This document shows positions 8,893 through 12,779 of a stretch of DNA of 12,779 nucleotides, piece after piece. The position numbers were made by a program, and so were the translations under genes. Every line of letters starts with the position of its first letter. Positions within the stretch are counted from its first letter, which is position 1. The notes beneath the pieces are model-generated. The model was not told the DNA's origin, ran no database searches, and was given only the letters and a program-made list of their open reading frames with translations. This DNA comes from JAAFHB01 sp038240855 (GTDB lineage: Bacteria; Bacteroidota; Bacteroidia; Bacteroidales; Prolixibacteraceae): contig JBBRGI010000084.1 of NCBI GenBank assembly GCA_038240855.1, positions 1-12,779 on the forward strand, read 5' to 3'.

Positions 8893-9038
8893 TCAAAAAC
8901 AAAATCCGGTAAGTCTGAGCTTGTGTTTTTATAAAGCAACAATATTCTTTAAACCGCTTTAAGAAACGAAAGTCTCAAACAGCATGAAAATAATGACTTT
9001 TTCTTCCTCTTTCATATCCGGCAAGTGCGCGCCTAACT

Positions 9039-9374
9039 CTACACTAGCAAACCGGCAATTACAAGCAGCCGATCCAGTTCTTTATCGGAGATTTTATCTT
9101 TATCGGATTTATCGTAAATAGTAAGTAGATAAACATCTTTATCAACCACTTTAACACAGGTAATTATCCGGGATCTGCCGCTTTTTCCCTTGCCTTCGGA
9201 AGTAATTGCCATACGCACCTTATAACAGTCTTTACCTAAAGGTTCGCCCTGTAAAGGATTTTTTTCCAGTGAATCGATTAGATCCCCTATATCTGATTTA
9301 AGGGAACGGTGTTTCTTACCAACAGTTTTAGCACGTTTTTTAAAACCAGTGGTGACAATTACATTAAAGTTCAT
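9039..9374 (-). CDS. RelE/ParE-type toxin of a type II toxin-antitoxin pair
   Basis: This basic 111-residue protein has the order of features of the RelE/ParE toxin fold. VIVTTGFKKRAKTVGKKHRSLKSD opens it as a strand plus a Lys/Arg-rich helix. A second helix follows (LIDSLEKNP), then GEPLG, YKVRMAI, a GKGKSGRSRIIT strand pair, VYLLTIYDKSD and a C-terminal helix (ISDKELDRLL). It probably cleaves mRNA at the ribosome or otherwise blocks growth until bound by its partner. RelE and ParE have the same fold with different targets and cannot be told apart here. ATG at 9374 overlaps the end of the antitoxin gene by 11 bp, implying translational coupling, with the antitoxin first. The pair lies on the opposite strand to the enzyme genes on both sides. 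Confidence 0.82.
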   Translation of the reverse strand: MNFNVIVTTGFKKRAKTVGKKHRSLKSDIGDLIDSLEKNPLQGEPLGKDCYKVRMAITSEGKGKSGRSRIITCVKVVDKDVYLLTIYDKSDKDKISDKELDRLLVIAGLLV

Positions 9375-9573
9375 TTAAGAAATCTCTTGCTGGTTGTAGT
9401 TTTATCTTGCCCTGGCTATGCAATTCAACCTCATTTAAAGAGTTTTCTAAATCGTCAATAAACTCTTTTTGCTCTTTAGAAAGTCTTTTCACCTGTTTAA
9501 TCCCCAGGTTGTTAATAAGCTCCATGAAGAAGTTTATTTTGTTATCCGGTATGTCGAGTACAACCCTTTGCAT
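9364..9573 (-). CDS. Antitoxin partner of the RelE/ParE-type toxin
   Basis: The start chosen is ATG at 9573, giving 69 residues (MQRVVLDIPDNK...). It is preceded by AAGAAAGGATTGATA, a good Shine-Dalgarno at proper spacing. An upstream in-frame TTG at 9597 would add eight residues that overlap this ribosome-binding site. The N-terminus (RVVLDIPDNKINFFMELINNLG) resembles a strand-helix dimerisation or DNA-binding start. The middle is a charged helix, and the C-terminal KIKLQPARDFLNEL could wrap the toxin. It resembles the small, poorly characterised antitoxins found upstream of RelE-like toxins in Bacteroidota. The role is inferred mainly from gene order, small size and the 11-bp overlap with the toxin gene. 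Confidence 0.75.
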   Translation of the reverse strand: MQRVVLDIPDNKINFFMELINNLGIKQVKRLSKEQKEFIDDLENSLNEVELHSQGKIKLQPARDFLNEL

Positions 9574-9895
9574 TATCAATCCTTTCTTAACTGGCAATTA
9601 CCTGCCTTGTTTTAAAATCCCTTAAATATGTATCAATAATATCAAAAATATTTGAATTTGTTGTAAAAATCCGGAATAATTATTTCAGAGACGCTTTATT
9701 GGGTTATCGATTCAATCAGCCCATGTCAGCGATCAATGATTTGACTTTTTAAACAGGGTTTTACTACGTATTCAAAAACCGGCAACAAAAAGGTTATAAC
9801 TCAACTGCAGATGCTGAGTTTTAAGGCAGAAATGCTTAATTTTATCCATTGAAAATTATCCTCACGAAATATTAACGATTCAAAATAATTTTAAC
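9574..9895. other. AT-rich non-coding region between toxin-antitoxin pair and sulfatase
   Basis: This 322-bp divergent intergenic region should carry promoters for the toxin-antitoxin operon (- strand) and the sulfatase at 9896 (+ strand). On the + strand TAATTTTA at 9837-9844 is a one-mismatch fit to the -7 consensus but has no -33 partner. Two small inverted repeats lie at 9798-9803/9815-9820 (AACTCA/TGAGTT) and 9821-9839 (TTAAGGCA, GAAA loop, TGCTTAA, one G bulged). Their role is unknown. I see no coding frame, tRNA or mobile-element end. Confidence 0.5.
9631..9650 (-). promoter_or_regulatory. Possible promoter and operator of the toxin-antitoxin operon
   Basis: Read on the - strand, 9650-9643 is TATTTTTG, a full match to the Bacteroidota -7 element TAnnTTTG, 70 bp upstream of the antitoxin ATG. 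No TTTG is found at the -33 spacing. On the + strand TATCAA occurs at 9631-9636 and 9640-9645, nine bp apart and overlapping this element, and again at 9574-9579 in the leader. Such repeats could be binding sites for antitoxin autoregulation. In an AT-rich region these matches may be chance. Confidence 0.3.
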
Positions 9896-11422
9896 ATGAG
9901 AACTATTGGTCAATTTTCGTTAGTAGTTAGTCTTGGTTTGCTTCCTGTTTTATCACAGGCAAAAGAGGCAGCAGAAAAAAAGCCAAATGTTGTCTTTATC
10001 TATGCCGATGACATTGGTTATGGAGATTTGAGCTGGAAAGGAGCCAGGACAATTAAAACCCCTAACGTGGATCTGCTTGCAAAACAAGGCGTGCGTTTAA
10101 CGAATATGCACAGCTCTGCAGCGACCTGTACGCCATCACGGTATGCTTTACTTACCGGCGAGTATGCCTGGCGCCGGCAGGGAACAGGCATTGCCACAGG
10201 TGATGCAGGTTCGATTATCCGGCCCGAAAGATTTACCCTGGCCGATGTGTTTAAAAATGCCGGTTACCAGACAGGTGTAGTCGGGAAATGGCATTTGGGG
10301 CTGGGCGATAAAACGGGAACCCAGGACTGGAATGGCCATATCACTCCCGGGCCATCGGATATTGGGTTCAATTATTCCTATATTCTGGCAGCCACAGGCG
10401 ATCGTGTACCCTGCGTATATGTCGAGAACGAACGTGTCGTTAATCTCGATCCCAAAGATCCGATATCCGTGAGCTATGAAAAAAATTTCGAAGGAGAACC
10501 GACAGGCAAAATGAATCCTGAACTATTAAAAATGCATCCCAGTCATGGTCACGATATGTCGATCGTTAATGGCATTTCGCGCATCGGCTTTATGAAAGGT
10601 GGTAAATCGGCATTGTGGGTTGATGAAGAAATGGCCGACGTTATCACCGGAAAAGCCCTTGCATTTATTGAAAATAATAAAGACAAACCGTTTTTTCTTT
10701 ATTTTGCCACACAGGATGTGCATGTGCCGCGCGTACCAAATCCGCGGTTCGTTGGAACCAGTGGTATGGGACCCCGGGGCGATGCCCTTATTGAATTTGA
10801 CTGGTCGGTAGGTGAAGTGCTGAAAACGCTGAAACGGCTCGGAATCGAAAAAAACACGATCGTTATCTTATCGAGCGACAATGGCCCGGTTGTCGACGAT
10901 GGCTATAAGGACCAGGCTGTTGAGCTACTGGGTGAGCACAAACCAGCCGGCGGACTCAGGGGTGGAAAATACAGCAGTTTTGAAGGCGGAACCCGCATTC
11001 CCGGTATCGTGAGCTGGCCTGGAACAGTAAATCCAGGTGTGTCAGACAAATTGCTTTGCCAGGTTGATATGCTTGCCACCTTTGCCGAATTATTGAATGT
11101 AAAATTGCCTTCCGGAGCAGCACCTGACAGTGAAAGTCATTTGAATGCCTGGCTCAACAAAGGAGGTAAAGGACGTGAAGTGCTTGTGCTCCAGAATGTA
11201 CTTAACAACCTCTCGATTGAAGACGGAACCTGGAAATATATTGCTCCCGGAAAAGGAATAGCGTATCAACCCAATACCAATACTGAACTTGGAAATCTTG
11301 GCAAAGACCAGTTGTACAATTTGCCCTCCGATCCGGGCGAAAAAGTAAATGTTGCGTCACAAAATCCTCAAATTGTGGAAAAATTAAAGTCGAAGCTCGA
11401 ACAAATAAAATCAGCAAAATAA
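9896..11422 (+). CDS. S1-family sulfatase, secreted
   Basis: This 508-residue sulfatase has a signal peptide with likely cleavage after QA at 21-22. Active-site features are D38-D39 (ADDIGYGD), formylglycine Cys78 in CTPSR (78-82), K131 and H133 in GKWHLG, H276 in DVHVPR, D328-N329 (SSDNGP) and K358 in GGKYSSFEGG. A large insert between the GKWH motif and H276 (about residues 137-250, including HPSHGHD) distinguishes it from the other three sulfatases and could shape its substrate pocket. The CTPSRYALLTG...WRR stretch resembles S1_15-type enzymes, but this is an impression only. It has its own upstream region rather than sharing the 50-8474 run, and ends 15 bp before a strong terminator. It is thus probably a single-gene unit serving the same polysaccharide. 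Confidence 0.94.
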   Translation: MRTIGQFSLVVSLGLLPVLSQAKEAAEKKPNVVFIYADDIGYGDLSWKGARTIKTPNVDLLAKQGVRLTNMHSSAATCTPSRYALLTGEYAWRRQGTGIATGDAGSIIRPERFTLADVFKNAGYQTGVVGKWHLGLGDKTGTQDWNGHITPGPSDIGFNYSYILAATGDRVPCVYVENERVVNLDPKDPISVSYEKNFEGEPTGKMNPELLKMHPSHGHDMSIVNGISRIGFMKGGKSALWVDEEMADVITGKALAFIENNKDKPFFLYFATQDVHVPRVPNPRFVGTSGMGPRGDALIEFDWSVGEVLKTLKRLGIEKNTIVILSSDNGPVVDDGYKDQAVELLGEHKPAGGLRGGKYSSFEGGTRIPGIVSWPGTVNPGVSDKLLCQVDMLATFAELLNVKLPSGAAPDSESHLNAWLNKGGKGREVLVLQNVLNNLSIEDGTWKYIAPGKGIAYQPNTNTELGNLGKDQLYNLPSDPGEKVNVASQNPQIVEKLKSKLEQIKSAK

Positions 11423-11437
11423 CCAAACGAATTTTTG

Positions 11438-11480
11438 AAAAGGACAATACCCGCCGAAATACAGCGGGTATTGTCCTTTT
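11438..11480. terminator. Rho-independent terminator between convergent genes
   Basis: A perfect 17-bp inverted repeat (11438-11454 with 11464-11480) encloses a 9-nt loop. The + strand has TTTT at the end of the stem and TTTTTT shortly after, so it should stop the sulfatase transcript. On the - strand the stem also ends in TTTT, so it can serve the convergent transporter gene, which ends at 11497. Confidence 0.9.
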
Positions 11481-11496
11481 ACTTTTTTGTTAAAAA

Positions 11497-12498
11497 TTAT
11501 TGCCCGGCATAAATAATCGAAGCAAGGCCCACCACAAATAAGATAAACATTATGGCTAGCATAAGATTGGTACTTTTGGATGCCCCTCTGAATTCTCTCC
11601 AAATAAATACACCCCATAATGCAGCGACAAGCGTAGCCCCCTGGCCCAGTCCATATGAGATTGCCGCTCCGGCTTTTCCTGCTGCAATAAGATTGAAAGA
11701 ATTACCGATACCCCAGATGATACCGCCGAGTACACCGACCATGTGTATGGAGAATTTCCCTTTAAAATATTCTTTATAACTCGTTGGCAAGCCAGTGATT
11801 GGCTTCCGCATCAGAATAGTATTGAATAGAAAATTGCTTATGAAAATACCTATCGCAAAAATAACCACGGCGGTGTATGGGGTCATCTTACCTGCAGCCG
11901 GGTTAACGAAATCATCCAGATCCATTGAGGCTGCCACAAACCGATAGAAAAACGACATTAAAAGACCTGCTATAATGGAAATAACAATTCCCTTCGAGGT
12001 TACTTTCTTATTTTCTGAAGAGGTCCTCCGGTAGGCAATGGCATTTATAAGGATGGCCACTGCAATCAATCCAACTCCCAGGAAAAGGAAAAGCGGATCT
12101 CCTTTTTGTGAACCCAGGTAGTTTACAACTACTCCCAAAACCAGCGCCAGGCCGATCCCCACAGGAAATGCAACGGACAAACCCGCGATTGCTATTGCTG
12201 CCGATAAAAGAATGTTGGCCGCATTAAAAATGATACCCCCGAGAAAGGCACTGCCAATATTTTTTAAATCAGCCTGGGCGAGATCGTCAATAAATCCGCG
12301 TCCATTCTCTCCCATACTTCCCAACGTAAAGGCAAAGAACAATGACAGGAGCAGCACCCCTATCACATAATCCCAGTAAAACAGTTCGAAACGCCAGGTC
12401 TTACCCGCAAGTTTCTGGGTGTTGCCCCACGAACCCCAACACAACATGGTAATTACACAAAGTATAATCGCCATTGAATAACTTTCGACAATAAACAT
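11497..12498 (-). CDS. GRP/DMT-superfamily sugar transporter
   Basis: This 333-residue protein is almost entirely hydrophobic with about ten predicted membrane helices, for example at 9-28, 38-60, 85-110, 112-130, 140-158, 172-190, 206-228, 255-275, 280-298 and 306-330. MLCWGSWGNTQKLAGKTWRFELFYWDY at the start is characteristic of the glucose/ribose porter (GRP) branch of the drug/metabolite superfamily, to which RbsU/GlcU-type and, more distantly, RhaT proteins belong. It should import a monosaccharide across the inner membrane. Met1 (12498) and Met9 (12474) are both usable starts. The upstream neighbour on the same strand is the tail of a PfkB/ribokinase-like kinase, 143 bp away, which points to ribose or a similar pentose or hexose. 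The actual sugar is an inference. Transcription ends at the shared hairpin. Confidence 0.85.
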   Translation of the reverse strand: MFIVESYSMAIILCVITMLCWGSWGNTQKLAGKTWRFELFYWDYVIGVLLLSLFFAFTLGSMGENGRGFIDDLAQADLKNIGSAFLGGIIFNAANILLSAAIAIAGLSVAFPVGIGLALVLGVVVNYLGSQKGDPLFLFLGVGLIAVAILINAIAYRRTSSENKKVTSKGIVISIIAGLLMSFFYRFVAASMDLDDFVNPAAGKMTPYTAVVIFAIGIFISNFLFNTILMRKPITGLPTSYKEYFKGKFSIHMVGVLGGIIWGIGNSFNLIAAGKAGAAISYGLGQGATLVAALWGVFIWREFRGASKSTNLMLAIMFILFVVGLASIIYAGQ

Positions 12499-12641
12499 AA
12501 GATTAATAATTAAATGATTAGTAGTTAGCTTTTTGTATTATATTCAGGATCAGGCTCCATCATTTTCGCGGAAATACTTTTTCTCCAGGAATTTAACTTT
12601 TCGCCCAGTTCTCATAGTTTCTGTTAGTGATTACTGTTCAG
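12499..12641. other. Intergenic gap between sugar kinase and transporter
   Basis: This 143-bp AT-rich gap separates two same-strand genes. I see no clear TAnnTTTG promoter, strong hairpin or coding frame beyond a 12-codon one (12563-12525, - strand), so whether the two genes share a transcript is open. Confidence 0.4.
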
Positions 12642-12779
12642 TCATTTCTCAACTATTTCAATATTCCTGAATAGGAACTCACGTACTTCCTTTTCAGTGG
12701 GAATCGAAGGTTGGGCGCCCAGCCTGGTTACACAAATAGCCGATGCTGCTGTAGCAAACCTCAGTGATTCATCCCAGCC
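12642..12779 (-). CDS. PfkB/ribokinase-family sugar kinase, C-terminal end (cut by window edge)
   Basis: Forty-five codons plus TGA (12642-12644) are visible, reading in from the right edge. The tail contains FATAASAICVTRLGAQPSIP followed by TEKEVREFL. This A-x-A-A-A...VTR-GAQ-S-P-x-x-EV pattern is the usual C-terminus of ribokinase-type PfkB kinases, just after the catalytic GAGD region, which lies outside the window. It would phosphorylate a sugar using ATP in the cytoplasm, and its position just upstream of a GRP-type sugar transporter supports ribokinase or fructokinase. Which sugar is used cannot be told from this fragment. Confidence 0.8.
   Translation of the reverse strand, partial: GWDESLRFATAASAICVTRLGAQPSIPTEKEVREFLFRNIEIVEK

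Noticed and set aside
9574..9597. TTG start eight codons upstream for the antitoxin
   Set aside because: These codons overlap the AAGAAAGGA Shine-Dalgarno that serves ATG 9573.
12525..12563. 12-codon frame on the - strand between kinase and transporter
   Set aside because: Too short, no ribosome-binding site, and no sign of a leader-peptide attenuator.
1..12779. CRISPR arrays, tRNA or rRNA genes, insertion sequences
   Set aside because: No regularly spaced repeats, tRNA-like folds, rRNA segments or transposase motifs were seen in the gaps between genes.

Overview
The window looks like chromosomal DNA of a Bacteroidota bacterium, most likely a marine or sediment-associated member of the Marinilabiliales/Prolixibacteraceae type. 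Three things suggest this: moderate GC; short AT-rich gaps with few strong Shine-Dalgarno sequences; and secreted or lipoprotein sulfatases and glycoside hydrolases packed head to tail as in a polysaccharide utilization locus. The taxon is an inference from gene content and sequence style.

Positions 1-8474 (+ strand) hold a tight run of five secreted enzymes: a clan GH-A glycoside hydrolase (50-1543), two S1 sulfatases (1547-2992 and 3018-4520), a GH2 beta-galactosidase-type enzyme (4629-7082) and a third S1 sulfatase (7092-8474). Gaps are 3, 25, 108 and 9 bp, so this is probably one operon, perhaps with an internal promoter before the GH2 gene. A few codons of a preceding gene may be present at the left edge.

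Positions 8490-9895 are an AT-rich interruption. It holds a small membrane-protein gene whose last third is out of frame at a run of nine A, a type II toxin-antitoxin pair on the - strand (RelE/ParE-type toxin at 9039-9374, antitoxin at 9364-9573), and a 322-bp non-coding stretch. A fourth S1 sulfatase follows (9896-11422, +), ending at a perfect 17-bp-stem terminator shared with a converging unit.

That converging unit (- strand) is a ten-helix GRP/DMT-type sugar transporter (11497-12498) preceded by the 3' end of a PfkB/ribokinase-type sugar kinase (12642-12779, cut by the window edge). It looks like a monosaccharide uptake and phosphorylation module.

Together the genes suggest breakdown of a sulfated, galactose-containing polysaccharide. 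Four mutually divergent sulfatases would remove sulfates at different positions or linkages, and the GH-A and GH2 enzymes would cut the backbone or trim side chains. No SusC/SusD pair, regulator or sulfatase-maturing radical-SAM enzyme is in the window, so these must lie elsewhere. The most unusual points are the homopolymer frameshift in the small membrane gene, the GH-A enzyme that fits no family clearly, and a sulfatase with Gly in place of the usual His in the GKWH motif.
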